Of a stretch of DNA of 64,000 nt, positions 33,030-44,178 are shown piece after piece. The notes below the pieces were generated by a model. That model was not told the origin of the DNA, made no database searches, and saw only the letters and a program-made list of their open reading frames with translations. Made by a program: the position numbers and the translations under genes. Position 1 is the stretch's first letter. Every line of letters starts with the position of its first letter. Origin of the DNA: Trichaptum fuscoviolaceum (Eukaryota; Basidiomycota; Agaricomycetes; Hymenochaetales; Trichaptaceae). The DNA lies in NCBI GenBank assembly GCA_910574455.1, contig CAJSYZ010000007.1:2921773-2985772 (forward strand), written 5' to 3'.

Positions 33030-33129
33030 TTCCAGCTACTTCTCGGTTGATCTTACAGTGGTCGACGGAACGTTAAGAAGGTAGTGGGTAGTGGGTAAGA
33101 AGCCTGGTATTAAGTAGGTAGCTTAAGCG

Positions 33130-33149
33130 CACGTGCGAATCTTCTGGAA
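33130..33149 (-). promoter_or_regulatory. Heat-shock element with adjacent CACGTG E-box in the CDC37 promoter
   Basis: GAATCTTCTGGAA at 33137-33149 is a perfect three-unit heat-shock element (GAA-nn-TTC-nn-GAA). CACGTG at 33130-33135 lies right beside it. Together they sit 101-120 bp upstream of the CDC37 ATG. Hsf1 binding at Hsp90-system genes is established in fungi, so control of CDC37 by heat or proteotoxic stress is a reasonable inference. Confidence 0.7.
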
Positions 33150-33359
33150 CGGGCGCATATAGACGGGCAGAGCGTTGGCTATGTTCACAGACCCACACTG
33201 CCTCTAAAGAACTTCAGACACAACTTGTAGTATTAAAAAGCGAGATGCTATGTATAGTTTCATGGAAATTTGTCCTTCGCCAAATAAAAGTTAACAAATC
33301 ATGCAATTTTGCGGTGTACCCAAGAACAACATAGACAAGACACCCGGCGCTGACTTACA

Positions 33360-34389
33360 TCATTTCGGCTCAATCTCTTGATATGAAACGTGCACGCCAC
33401 TTCCATCGCGGATGATTCGACACACACTTCGTCCAGCGAAATTGGGCGTGAACCAACTTCTCCACTTGACGGACTCCAGACGCGGCACTCGTTCTGCAAT
33501 TAAGCGCGATGCGTGTATTTCATTTTCCGTAGTCGGACGTCCAAAACGCTGTATGCATCCTTCACAACCCCCAGACTTCGCACAGGCTGCTGAACATATA
33601 CGATATGTCTCGCGTCTTATAGCTTTATCGGTAAGAGATATGTCAATTGTGAGATGGCGAAGCTGAGGAAATTTTGATGCCCAGACTACAATATCCTCCT
33701 AGAAGATTTTGTCATCAGTGATTAATCTGATTAAGGATGTCAAAAATAGCTACAGATATCAATGGAATTGCGCCTTTCTCTGCAAAGAAAGAGAAAGAAC
33801 AGCGGTTGTCGACGATTAACTGAATGCTTTCCACATCCGCAAGAATTGTTGGCACGCATTTCAGAAACCACCGGGGTACGTTTGGATTGTAGAAGTCCGT
33901 GCATGCTGTTAGTCGCAAGTGCCGAATTGATTTCAGGAGTCTGGACAGGACAGCGAAGGGGGCAGACGGTATTTCCGAGCCGACTTGGATGTCGACGGTC
34001 GACAATCGACCATTCTTCCATGGTAGTCTAGAGATTGCAGAGGAATGGTTGACATGAAACCTTAACTCTCTGAAAATTCAAGAGATTAGTTATACGAGTG
34101 TCTTCTGCACGATTTCTTACCTGATATGCCTAAGGATAGTTCCTATCGTTGGCTCCAATGTCCGCCAGTCTGAAGGTTTGCGAACCTCGAACTTCCTGAA
34201 CCAGATGCTGAAGAACAATGATCGCAATAGCCTACTTGCGGAAGCAAATCCCACCACATCCTTCCAAATTACTTTCCGGCCTTCTTGTGCGGCGAGGTGT
34301 GTGGCTATGGCATCTAAGATATCGATCGGGAGCTCGACGAACGACCCCGGTCTGCACAAATGCACAAGTTTATTACTTTCCTGAGACAT
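33360..34389 (-). CDS. F-box protein
   Basis: F-box proteins select substrates for SCF ubiquitin ligases. The ATG at 34387-34389 starts MSQESNKLVHLCRPGSFVEL, followed by an F-box-like segment (ELPIDILDAIATHL, then VVGFASASRLLRSLFFS). After the F-box the exons read ELRFHVNHSSAISRLPWKN, VLSRLLKSIRHLRLTACTDF and KFPQLRHLTIDISLT, spaced like leucine-rich-type repeats. The last exon holds a Cys-rich stretch (CSAACAKSGGCEGCIQRFG) and ends VHVSYQEIEPK at TGA 33360-33362. About four introns. Such F-box proteins are numerous and fast-evolving in mushrooms, so the substrate cannot be guessed. It is transcribed in the same direction as CDC37. Confidence 0.72.
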
Positions 34390-34705
34390 TTGACATGCTT
34401 ACCTATGTTGAAGAGTAATATCGGAAGACTTGTCGAAGAAAATGAGACGTTGCGACCGTGACATTTAATGCAAGGATGAGAGTAAGAGGGTAATTCGCCC
34501 GGCACGAGACGCTCACTAGCGACCGACGCGTCCTAAACACGTTCCCACGTTCCGGCCACGTTTTGCACTCTCTAGTGCAAAACTGTCCTCAGCTCTAGTA
34601 CTTCGTTATACATGTGTATACAGGGATATAGTGGAAGATATCTATACAGTAATTTACAAGTCCCATTAATAAACAGCCGTAAGCGCCGTCAATCAACTTT
34701 CAAAA

Positions 34706-37215
34706 TCATGTATCAGCATCAATCTCAGCAGCACTCAACCTCCGACGCTTCGTCGATATCCCGTACCCAACGTCATCATGTTGATTAGTATCTTCTGTCT
34801 CTGGAAGCGGTCGTTTCAGTGCCTTGCGGATGGATGATGGAGCTTCCGACGAAGTTTGCGAAGGTGTATCCTCACGCATCTTGTCTGACGCGTCGTTGCT
34901 GTGTACAAGTGAGGGACATGATTTATCCTCGATACCACTGGCACCAATAACGGTTTCGATGGGGCGCTTCTCTGTCTCTCGCTGACCTTCACCTATGGGC
35001 TTGCTTTCACCTTCAGCTTGATCACCTCCGAACGGTGGCGAGTCTGGCTTAACGCAAATAAGCTGGTCACTTTCCTTGGTACCTGTCAGCGTAGTGAGGG
35101 TATCGTGCAAGATCTCTTTGCACGTTTTCAAAGCCGTCCGAATCCGTTGGTCCTTCCATTCCTCGATGCGGCGGAAGAATTTATCGGTTGGGAGGGCATA
35201 GATATTCTTGGTATTCAGTCTTTCTTCAGAAGCAGAGAAAATCGCATCGCGAAGACGAGCTAAGCAAATCTTGAGAGGTTCGAAGTACGGATCTATGTCA
35301 TCCAATACCTCAGATGCAAAATATTCAGCATTGTGCATGATCTCTTTCTTCGCAATCGCCTTTCGCTCGTCCAAATTACGATACGGATAATGGTCTGTCG
35401 ATACGGCTTGATCAAAGAACGATGCATCATAGTCTTCTCGTTTCTTTCCCCCCGGGCCTCCTTGGTAAAGAGCGATAAATAATAGAACGTAAAGGATCGA
35501 TTCCGCTTCATGTAAGGCAGTCCTTTCCGCTCCATACACCAATATCTCAGGAGACGCCATTTCCGTTGTGAACTGTAAGTCTATAAGTAGAAGCCTTTAG
35601 CTGAGCATAAGGCAGTCACTCACGTAGTCAATAGCTACAAACTTCTCTGATCCTCTCATTACGGCTGTCTCAAAGTCGATCAGAAATCCCTTTCGCAAAG
35701 GGGATCCCTCCGTCGGCACAAGGATGATGTTTCCGGGGCTAATATCTGAATGCAACATCCCCCTCTCATTCAGTTCTTCGACGGCTGACAATAGAGATAT
35801 TCAATCAAGCAATTCAATAAGTGATGGGCAGACTTACTCTCAAAAACGTCGAGTACCGCGGAGACAAGTTCTGGAAGTGACGCAAAATCTTTCAAGCGCT
35901 GCCCAAAGGGCGATATAATAGTTCGGACGTGATCCCTAATCTGAGGTGTCCACCGGTCTTTCATCCACATCTTATTTGCACTACCCTTCCCACAAGCGAT
36001 CTCATGCCTCTTCTGCACGAGCGATGACCACATACGTTCTGTGTTGTCAAGAAACGGGTCATCGCCCTTGGGATTGATTTTCACGATCTCTTGTAAAACG
36101 ATTCGAGGTACGTTTTTCATGTCTTTGATGAGATCAAGGAATTCCGCCTCCCTGAAATTATCCGACCGAAGCACCCAAGAGTCTCTTGCAGCATAAAGCT
36201 TCTCGTCTGAACCCAGGACCTGGTAGCAGCAAGTGCCATTTCCATTGACCATGTCTTTGCAGAAGATATTCTGAAGAATTTTGTAGTCCTTGTCGGCGAC
36301 TCGCAAGTATGTACCATCATCTCTTTTGAGAAGCGTCGGATCCCAGCCAAGGTCGAATAAAGGCAGCAAGGGTAGGCAGACCACACCGCGAAGGAATTCG
36401 AGAGGCTCTCTGAAGATGTCGAACTGTTCCGAACAAAGAGTTCCTGTGCGATCGAATACAAGAAGGCGAAACGGCATGTTAGGATCACTGATGAAGAACA
36501 CCAGGCCGAGAATGAACCGGTGGTCAGTCCGCGCGCAGAAGCAGCGTCTTGCGAATTCACCTAGTTCGGTCACAGCTTCGCCGAGATCGGTTCTGTGATT
36601 ATTCTTCAATGAACCTACGCAAATAACGTCTTTCCACGTAGGGCTCTGGCCTTTTGCTCCTGTATGCCTCCGCTCAACAAGAGCGAAATCGGGAACTTCG
36701 TTCAGGTCAGTAGAGGAGCCTAAAAGTCTGGGCTTTTCCACAAAAAACAAGTCGTCTTCCTTCTTTTGCCATTTGCCTTCCGACGTGAGTTCGCGGACAT
36801 TATCTGTAACTTCGTTGATGAATGTCACGAAACGGTTGAACTTCGAGTTTTGAGTTGCCCGCCAATTACTCATTGGTTCTTTCTTCGCAGGCAAATAACG
36901 ACCTGTACGCGGATCTCTCTTCTTTCTTAAGCGTCGCGGACAATCACGTTTTTTCGACTGGATAGACTTTGAGTTTCGCATCGCCGGCCAATTACACCAA
37001 GTCTCTGTCGTTTGCTCTTTTCCCTCAGGCAAGTAAAGACCCGTACGCGGATCTCTCTTCCTCCTTGTGCGTCGGGGCCGTTCACGTTCTTTCGACAATT
37101 GAGCAAATACGACGTCGGTGTCAAAGGAAAGTCTTGAGGTCACGATGTCGATGAGGTTTGGGACGTCTACACAGATTTGGTCCTTGTTGAGGTGATATCG
37201 TCCGAGTTGAACCAT
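34706..37215 (-). CDS. FunK1 family protein kinase with an internal tandem repeat
   Basis: FunK1 kinases are a kinase-like family expanded in Agaricomycetes; their substrates are not known. The first ATG in frame is 37213-37215 (MVQLGRYHLNKDQICVDVPN). After a duplicated basic region (36850-37103) comes the FunK1 core: SDPNMPFRLLVFDRTG, EPLEFLRGVVCL, DDGTYLRVADKDYKILQNIF and LYAARDSWVLRSD. The kinase loop is MLHSDISPGNIIL with the catalytic Asp kept (HSD in place of HRD). GFLIDFETAV stands where DFG would be, as is usual for the family. The C-terminal tail includes a Ser-rich stretch and a basic nuclear signal (KALKRPLPE, STKRRRLS). Two introns remove little, giving about 790 residues, stop at 34706-34708. 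Unlike the copy at 24420 it appears intact. Confidence 0.88.
36850..37103 (-). repeat. Two-copy 138-bp tandem repeat inside the FunK1 coding region
   Basis: The two copies encode RRTRRKRDPRTGLYLPEGKE (more 5') and RRLRKKRDPRTGRYLPAKKE, each followed by a similar NW.A..NSK segment. The period is 138 bp, an exact 46 codons (GTACGCGG at about 36905 and 37043). DNA identity is still high, which suggests a recent in-frame duplication of a basic, probably nucleic-acid- or nucleus-directed segment. Confidence 0.75.
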
Positions 37216-37818
37216 GATTTGTGTCAAGTATGAGGATGATCAATATATAATAGTAAAAGGTAATAGGCGCTTTGCTCGATGTCGACTCGAAACAAACAGG
37301 TGCTCGAAGTCTAAGCTGGAAACTGGGAGAGTTGAGCAGATACAGAAACTCAGCTGCTTTTAAACCGTCCATTCTGCTGTGTGGTTGTGGTTGTCGGTTG
37401 AAAACAAGGAAATGTGGTGCGCTAACCACTGGTGGCCGTGTGTGGTTACTATAGTACTATCCGTGAGAAAATGTCAGCCTGAGGTTAGCATGATCTTATG
37501 CTAGATTCGGCAAGCGCACTAGTAGTATACTAACTTGAAGCGTAGCGATAGAGATTCACCCGAGCGCATTGAACTTCCACACAAGAGTGAGCCTTTTATC
37601 TGATAACTACACGAAGAAGACCAGGAAAATAACGCTTTTTAGGGGACACCTAGGAAGAACATGTAGAGAGAAACACTCGGTATTGCATGGTATTTAAGAA
37701 AAGCTTGAGATTCAATTACGGTTACTGAGGTTCAAAATCTCAGTGAAAGGACATTAGAATACGATGCATGTAGACTGCGAGAAGCCAGAAGGATCGAAGA
37801 TGCGTATGCAGATAGACA
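37216..37818. other. Intergenic region upstream of the FunK1 gene
   Basis: About 0.6 kb. An ACTAGTAGTATAC string near 37519-37531 resembles the ACT/AGT tracts at 4811 and 12967. No coding exon is supported. Confidence 0.5.
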
Positions 37819-38558
37819 TCAGTCAATGCGTTCTAGAACATGATACCACTCCCTTCCAAGGATAAATACGGCCCAAGCAAGCGCCGACCAGCGAATAATC
37901 TTCATCACGATTGGTAGGTGGCGCTCCTCCTCGATCCTGAAGTCGCCGTCCGTGAGTGGGGTCCCACCAAAGAGAGGCGGACGGGGCGATGGGGGAGGCT
38001 CGTATGTTGCGCTCACGAGAGACCTGTATCTGGCAATGAAGTTGTCACCTAAGGAAATTGATGTAAATTGAGCTATTGAGCAAAAAGATCGTTGAATGTC
38101 ATATAGGGAAGGACTCACGTCTTCTACGACGTGGAGGCCCAACTATCCTCGCCGCAAGGTTTCTAGTATGGTCATCCACCCGTCTGCATGGGTCCAGTGA
38201 GACATCGGGGGTATGGAAACTGTTTAACTAGACATACCTTACAGCGTCCGAGGTAAACCAAACAGGTAGCATTAGAATATGTGGCCATGCTACTATCACA
38301 AACAGAGCGATTGCGATATAATACGGGTGGTCGATTGCTGCACCAATCAACCAGAGGAGTTCAACGATTCACTTAGCATCATGGTAGACAAGGTTAGATT
38401 ATCGGGCACTCACTTTCATGGTTAACCCCACGGAAGAAACGAGCGAACCAGTCGCCCACAGCTCGCCAGTAGTCACTAAAGGTCCAATCATCTTTGTCTT
38501 TCCAGTCATCTTTCGCAGAAGTAGCAATATTATTGAGGGCAATAGTAGATGGTGCCAT
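37819..38558 (-). CDS. Small membrane protein of unknown function
   Basis: Four minus-strand exons can be joined. The first starts MAPSTIALNNIATSAKDDWK (ATG 38556-38558) and includes DYWRAVGDWFARFFRG. The second carries a hydrophobic segment AIDHPYYIAIALFVIVAWPH followed by ILMLPVWFTSDAV. The third is RRVDDHTRNLAARIVGPPRR. The last contains RYRSLVSATYEPPPSPRPPL and a second hydrophobic segment (IIRWSALAWAVFILGREWYH), ending VLERID at TGA 37819-37821. The total is about 175 residues. Both hydrophobic segments contain several Trp. An in-frame ATG also exists upstream (38609), but the N-terminus from 38558 is simpler. I do not recognise the family. A two-TM ER or mitochondrial membrane protein is plausible. 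Confidence 0.6.
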
Positions 38559-38806
38559 TGAGTAGAGGTTGCGCTGAGGCAAGGCAAGGAGCAGGGGAGT
38601 ATCTAGCAAACGAATGCGTTGCGCTCAAGCCACGTCAGAGTATAAACGATGTTTGACGCACGAATAACACGTTCCATATATAATTTAGGTACATCACAGC
38701 TATTCACGAAGTCACCCTGCACATTAAAAATTGTTGAATCAAGTGCTCATAGTACATTCACCGCTTCAGCATCATGAATGCTTCGTTTCGCCACGTTACA
38801 TACCCT

Positions 38807-40912
38807 TTAAGAAGCAGCGGCGAGATTCGGACGAGCAGTTAAGCCTAGCAGCTCTGCCTTTATGAGGATAGCCTTTCGATGAAGGTTAGGTGCGTCAGTT
38901 ACATTCCAGTAGGCCGGTGGACTTACTAGCTGTTTCGACATAAAACGTGAATGGAAGAAGTCTCCGGCTGCGTACCAAAGCTACGTGAATGATTTATGGA
39001 TAAGCACATATTGAGATATTTGAAGGTCCTAAACTCACTCCAGGTTGACCCGACGGACGGTAGCACCCCCGTAGTTCGCCTTCTTCATCCAGGCCCCAAA
39101 CCTCGTGCGTTCGATTAATGATCTCGTTCCCAAAGATCCTCTTCATTGTCTCTCGGATGTTCTTGTAACCAGTCCTGTATTGCATGAAACTGGATAAGGA
39201 AGCCCAACGTAGAAGTTCATAGCAAAGACATACGCAAAAATGACAGTATCCACTTCCAACTCGGATCCATCGGAAAACTTAACGCCTGTCTCTGTGTATT
39301 CGGCGATCTCAACTCCAGATCTGACTTTCATTTTATCTTCTATGATTAGTTCTGCCAGTCCCACATCAATCCCTGATGTATCCTTCAGCAACACTAAAAT
39401 CACAGGGCATGTAGATCACGTACAATACCCGCCCAATCGCTCGAATACCAAGAGAATTTGACCTTCGCCTTCCGGGCCGAAAGTTAACTTCAGACCCTTC
39501 TCTTCCAGGCCTTTGTGCATATCTTTGTCGTAGGCTTTCATTTCATCGCCTCTCCCGATCATCAATTTCTTCAACAAGCCAAGCGGCATTGCTGCAGCGC
39601 GGAAGTCACACACATCTATCGGAACGCCCTCTGGCCAACGCACATCAAAGCCCTCTTTCACGAGGGCGGCGCTTACAACGCACGTTTCGGATCGCTGGAG
39701 CATCGTCACAGCCGCTGCATTGCGAAAGACGAGATCTTGGCATACATCCGCGCTAGTGTTGCCCGCACCTACTACCAGAACGCGTTTCCCTTCATAGGAT
39801 TTGCCTCCTTGGAAAGAGGAAGCGTGGAGAGTAGTGCCACGGAATAGGGATGAAAAAGGGATGGTAGGAATGAGTGGATCCCCAAGGGTGCCTGTCGCCA
39901 GAACAATGTGTGCTGGGCGCAAGGTGACTTCAGAGCCAGCCTTGTTGATCGTTAAAGTCCAGCGCCCGGTGCTGGTATCATAGGTCGGACCAGGCACCGG
40001 GAAGGACGAAGTCCACACCACGAGATCCTGTGCTTCTGCATACTGCTCAAGCCATGACGCAACCTTGTCCCGCGGAGTAAATGTAGGCCAGTTTGTAGGG
40101 AAGGGAGCGTACAACACTGTTTTGTCATAGAAAATTAATTTCAAGAGGCACGCAAGAAGAAACTTAACCAACAGGCATGATGCGTTCTGGGAGTGTGCAA
40201 CGTTAAAGTCGGGTACCTCTTTCTCCAGTTGTCGCCAATGCGTGGGTTACGTTCAATAACCAAGGAACGAAGACCCATCTGTTTAAAGCGTGCTGCCACC
40301 TGAAGACCAGTCTGGGCAGCGCCGACTGCACGTTTTATTAATTCACGCACGTATGTGACAGTACTGGTTCAACTCACTGATGACGACCTCAGAATCTCTT
40401 TCCACTTCCGCACGTCGCTCATCTTTCACATCTCCCCATACCAAAGTGTGTCCACCATAGAGTCCGAGCTCATGATCTGCTTCTTCGTGGCCTTTGATAT
40501 CCTCGATTGCTATATAGACGGATAGCGCCCTCCATATGCTATCCTCAAACGCATCCGGTAACAACCTCGCCATCCCACGTACAACAGCGAGGTCTGTTTC
40601 GCAGGTGAAAGCAAGCTCGATACCGGATACGTCCGGTGTAGCAGGAAACAGACGCGGGGCCAAGAATGGTCTTTCATCCAGCGCAACGTTCTTCAGCTGA
40701 GCATTAGGAAGTACCGCTTTCAAATAGTTTGATATTTTGACTGTCCCCTCTAAAGAATGAGAATCCCAACCAAATACGAGCACATCGCGCAGCCAGCCAT
40801 TCGGAAGAAACAGTGAAGTAACGGCCTCTATATCCTTCTCCGACAAGGCTTCTGAGAGAGCAGAGAGCCAAGAAGCGGCGATTGCTCGAGCGTCTGGTGC
40901 GGCTACAACCAT
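38807..40912 (-). CDS. NTF2-like/FAD-dependent monooxygenase (FMO family), paralogue 1
   Basis: Flavin-containing monooxygenases use NADPH and oxygen to oxidise N- or S-containing or ketone substrates. The N-terminal ~180 residues form an NTF2-like domain (AIAASWLSALSEALSEKDIE through HELGLYGGHTLVW). After an intron the FAD motif reads VGAAQTGLQVAARFKQMG, with Ala in place of the middle Gly of GxGxxG. It is followed by RIGDNWRKRYPTLTLHTP. The NADPH Rossmann motif is VLVVGAGNTSADVCQDLVFR. RPAHIVLATGTLGDPLIP and FAYVF/ATGYKN-type segments complete the fold. The C-terminus reads LWYAAGDFFHSRFMSKQL, then ILIKAELLGLTARPNL, stopping at TAA 38807-38809. Total is about 610 residues. It is divergent from the GST at 41528. 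Confidence 0.87.
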
Positions 40913-41001
40913 AGTTGAACTACAGATCAGAGAATGTCTAGTCGTGTCACCAGGCAGCGACGTTTATCATTGATTGACCATGCAAGTGTCCCCGCCAGCG
41001 T

Positions 41002-41026
41002 GAGACCATCGGAGTAGCATGGTCTC
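41002..41026. repeat. 8-bp palindromic element between FMO 1 and GST genes
   Basis: GAGACCAT (41002-41009) and its reverse complement ATGGTCTC (41019-41026) are separated by 9 bp, in the 615-bp interval between the divergent start codons of FMO paralogue 1 (40912) and the GST (41528). The layout is what a dimeric zinc-cluster factor could bind. No factor is known to me for this sequence. Confidence 0.4.
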
Positions 41027-41527
41027 CGCAGGACCGTCTCTATCTCACCGTGAAAGCAGTCAGTCATGCCGTTTCTTGCCACAACTCTCACTGAATGCAG
41101 TTGTTATGTTAGGTGACCCAATTCAGCCACAGGAAGTCAAATGATCCATCCGTGAGGCAATGACAGTATTCCGGAAAGTCAGCAGAGGATCCTAATTGTA
41201 TGTGAAGTCGTGGAGTGCTCGTGAGTACGCTGAAGGACTCGGAGGTCATGGGAGTAGCGAAAGAAAAGATTGGGCTTCCAGCGTAGAAGTACACGGTTCT
41301 ACACTGGCACGCACACCCTTTCGGAAGTATTTTCCCAACACTGGCACTATTTATACAGGAATTCTTCAACTTGAAGTTGGGTGCTCACGCAATTCATCAC
41401 CGGCATGATGGCAGCTTTGTAAGACAATATTGGGATTATAAGTTGACAAGCTCTCTGTTGTCCATCTTCTTATCACAGCTTGCAATCTATCGACTTTTGC
41501 TGTTAGTATCTCACCGAAGTAACAAAG

Positions 41528-42534
41528 ATGTCGATTCCGGACCAGCATATTCATCCTCATGCAACCGGAGCTGCTGCAAAGACTGTGGAAAAGCACCAAG
41601 ACCCACAGGAGCTAGTGTTCTACAGTGGTTGGGTAAGGAGGGAATGAGGGTCAGAGTTGACTTTAAGCAGCACTAAACATATGTGTATACGGATAGTTCT
41701 GTCCTTTCGTACAGGTACAGTGAGGTCCACAACACATGCTAGTCACTGATCTTAAGGCATATTGTCGAAACTAGCGCACCTGGATTTCATTGGAAGAGAA
41801 AGGTATTCCATACCAGTACGTGGAAGTGAACCCGTACAAAAAGGAGACGCACTTTCTCGGTGAGTTCGATCTGACAATAGTTCCGAAGAAATGATCACTC
41901 ATAAGCGCTTAGACATCAACCCGAAGGGCCTCGTTCCTGCGATTGAATACCATGGCAAAGCCCTATACGAGTCACTCGTCCTCTGTGAGTTCCTTGAGGA
42001 CGCCTATCCTGAGCACAAGCCACATCTGCTCCCCGACGACCCTTATGACCGCGCGTTCTCGCGCATCTGGATCGATCACATCTCAAAGAACTTCTTACCT
42101 GCATTCTTTCGACTCCTGCAGTCCCAGCCCGAGGAGAAGGAGAAGCAGGATGAGGCAAGGCAGGATCTGTACAAGGCACTCGGGACGCTGGCAGCGAAGC
42201 GGAAGGGGCCTTATTTCCTTGGGGAAGAGTTCGGTATCGTTGATGTTGCAATTGCACCGTGGGTCGTGAGAGACTACATCATCACAGAACATAGGGTGTA
42301 TAAGCGTGAGGATGTCCCAAATGGATGGAAGGAGTGGGCCGATTTATTGGAGCAGCGGGACAGTGTCATGAGGACCATGAGTGTGAGTAAATTGGGCGGA
42401 TTGAAGAAAATGGCAGTGGCTGAAGATCATCACAGGACAAGGAGCATTATGCAGAGATATACCAACGTTACTTGCGTAACGAGGCTATGAGTGAGGCTGC
42501 GAAGGCAACCAGAGCAGGGAGAGCAATTCCATGA
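41528..42534 (+). CDS. Omega-class-like glutathione S-transferase
   Basis: Omega-type GSTs use a cysteine to form mixed disulfides with glutathione and act in thiol transfer, dehydroascorbate reduction and detoxification. The frame-consistent exons give MSIPDQHIHPHATGAAAKTV, then ELVFYSGW, FCPFVQ (exon 2 is only 18 bp, 41691-41708), RTWISLEEKGIPYQYVEVNP and DINPKGLVPAIEYHGKALYE. The active Cys sits in FCPFVQR, exactly the omega pattern (CPFxxR), and the ES of the glutathione site follows. The C-terminal helical domain ends, after an intron from 42383 to about 42435, with DKEHYAEIYQRYLRNEAMSE and AAKATRAGRAIP, stopping at TGA 42532-42534. Length is about 260 residues. It lies between the two FMO genes. 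Confidence 0.9.
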
Positions 42535-42576
42535 AATAGTGAAGAAATAATCAAGACAATAGCTGTGCTGTGTACA

Positions 42577-43695
42577 TTAGCCTCCAAGCAGATATCTCCA
42601 TGTGCCGAACGTAATGTTAACCATGAAGCCAAGAACCAATGCCATCTGCATCCGTTTCCTGGAAAAAAGCATGAATATAAACTGTTACTCAACTGTCATA
42701 GAATACACTTACGAGAAGATGACACTTGGGATTCGTTCTGTCTGACTTCCGTCCTCCCAGAACACAGCAGGACGCGATTCCCGAACAAAGAAAAACGGTA
42801 TAAGCGGAAAGAAGAAACCTAACATCAAGCCTTGCAACATCGTCGTTGGCGCAGAAGCCTGGCTAAGAGACGTATTTCCAGGATCATCAAGCGAATCAAT
42901 CCATTGTTCTTCGAGTTCACGGGCATGAGCCTCAACTTCATAGATTTTAAGTAGACATTTCAAGAGAAATCAAATTGTACATACAGTCATCATCGCCGTC
43001 AATGTCCTCTGACTCAACATAGTCACCTTCATTTTGACTATGAAATGTTCGTCGGAATTGTGCAATGTCTTCCTCCGAGAAGCCAGCCGCAGCAAGTCTA
43101 TCAAATCCTCTCAAGGTCTTGATTTGTGTTTTCTGCGGGAACAGAACGAGTAAGGCTATTTTTGAGTACAAAAAGCTATGTGGCATACCTGTGTAGCGCT
43201 TTCATCGTCTTCTTCCTCCGCAATCATTTCAGCACCGACGGAACAGTGCAGCCAAGTCGTGTTCACTGCCGCAGGCGGTACGGATGGTGCTGCATCTTCA
43301 TTCCCTTTCTCCTTTCCTGCCTGATTCTCAATAATCTTCTGCTGCCGCTTAGTTGAAGTATTCAGCCAATCTGCAAGAAGCGTCTTGTCTGTCAGGATTC
43401 GACCGGAGTAGATCAGTCGAAGGCGCCGTTTCGCTACTTGAGGTCGGTCTTGTCTGATCTAAGTGTATGTTCAGTATCCATTGAGAAAGTGTACGATGGA
43501 TTATCGCGCCTTCTTCTTCAGTACTTGCACAGTATCCTTGGGTTCAAGTGACACGTTCAGGTCGGGTAAACCGTCTGTAAAACGGATGGTAACTGTCCGC
43601 GTTGTATTCTCACTCGTCTGTGATCCTGAAGCGTGGACGTCCTGGGGTTCAACCGCCCTCTGTTTCCCCTTCGCTTTCTCGCTGAGGCCGACCAT
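42577..43695 (-). CDS. DSC3: Dsc E3 ubiquitin ligase complex subunit 3
   Basis: The Dsc complex is a Golgi/ER membrane ubiquitin ligase needed for cleavage of SREBP-type factors and for membrane-protein quality control. The ATG at 43693-43695 gives MVGLSEKAKGKQRAVEPQDV. A ubiquitin-like domain follows (TVTIRFTDGLPDLNVSLEPK, then RQDRPQVAKRRLRLIYSGRI and LLADWL). The DUF2407 C-terminal region follows with LRGFDRLAAAGFSEEDIAQF, RRTFHSQN and ELEEQWIDSL. The two C-terminal TM helices are LMLGFFFPLIPFFF and MALVLGFMVNITFGTWRYLL, ending LLGG at TAA 42577-42579. The order and length (about 300 residues) match fungal Dsc3. It overlaps neither neighbour but ends only 43 bp from the convergent GST. Confidence 0.9.
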
Positions 43696-44090
43696 AATAG
43701 AGAGATAAAGTTGAGATATAGGAAGTACGAAGAGACTCGAAATAGAGCGCAAGAGTCAAGAACAATGTTCTGGCGACTCAGTGACCAGAAAAGGATAGCC
43801 GTCTCGCCTCTCTCAAACTCCCATCCCACACTTGCTTATTTCCTATTCACCCAACCCACTTGAAATATTCTTTTTTGCGACGAGATCTTCGGTTGCTTAT
43901 TGCTACAGCTCTTGAAAATGATGCAGTACCGATCTGACGATTTTCTGCCGATTTTATGTACTTCTGTTCCTCCTCATTTCTGCAACTTAAAGCTCGTGCG
44001 AACGCAATATGCACATCATGATACAGCTCTCAACCTGCTTCTCACATATGGTTCCTGTCAGAATCTTATATCCTATCCAACAATACAGGC

Positions 44091-44098
44091 TATAAAAA
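44091..44098 (+). promoter_or_regulatory. TATA box upstream of FMO paralogue 2
   Basis: TATAAAAA lies 81-88 bp upstream of the ATG at 44179, at a normal distance for a fungal core promoter. Confidence 0.55.
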
Positions 44099-44178
44099 GG
44101 CTCTATGCTGACTTCTAACTCCATCATAAACGTCGACTTGAACGTTTCACTAAGTCCTCACTCAGATACGAAACAACG

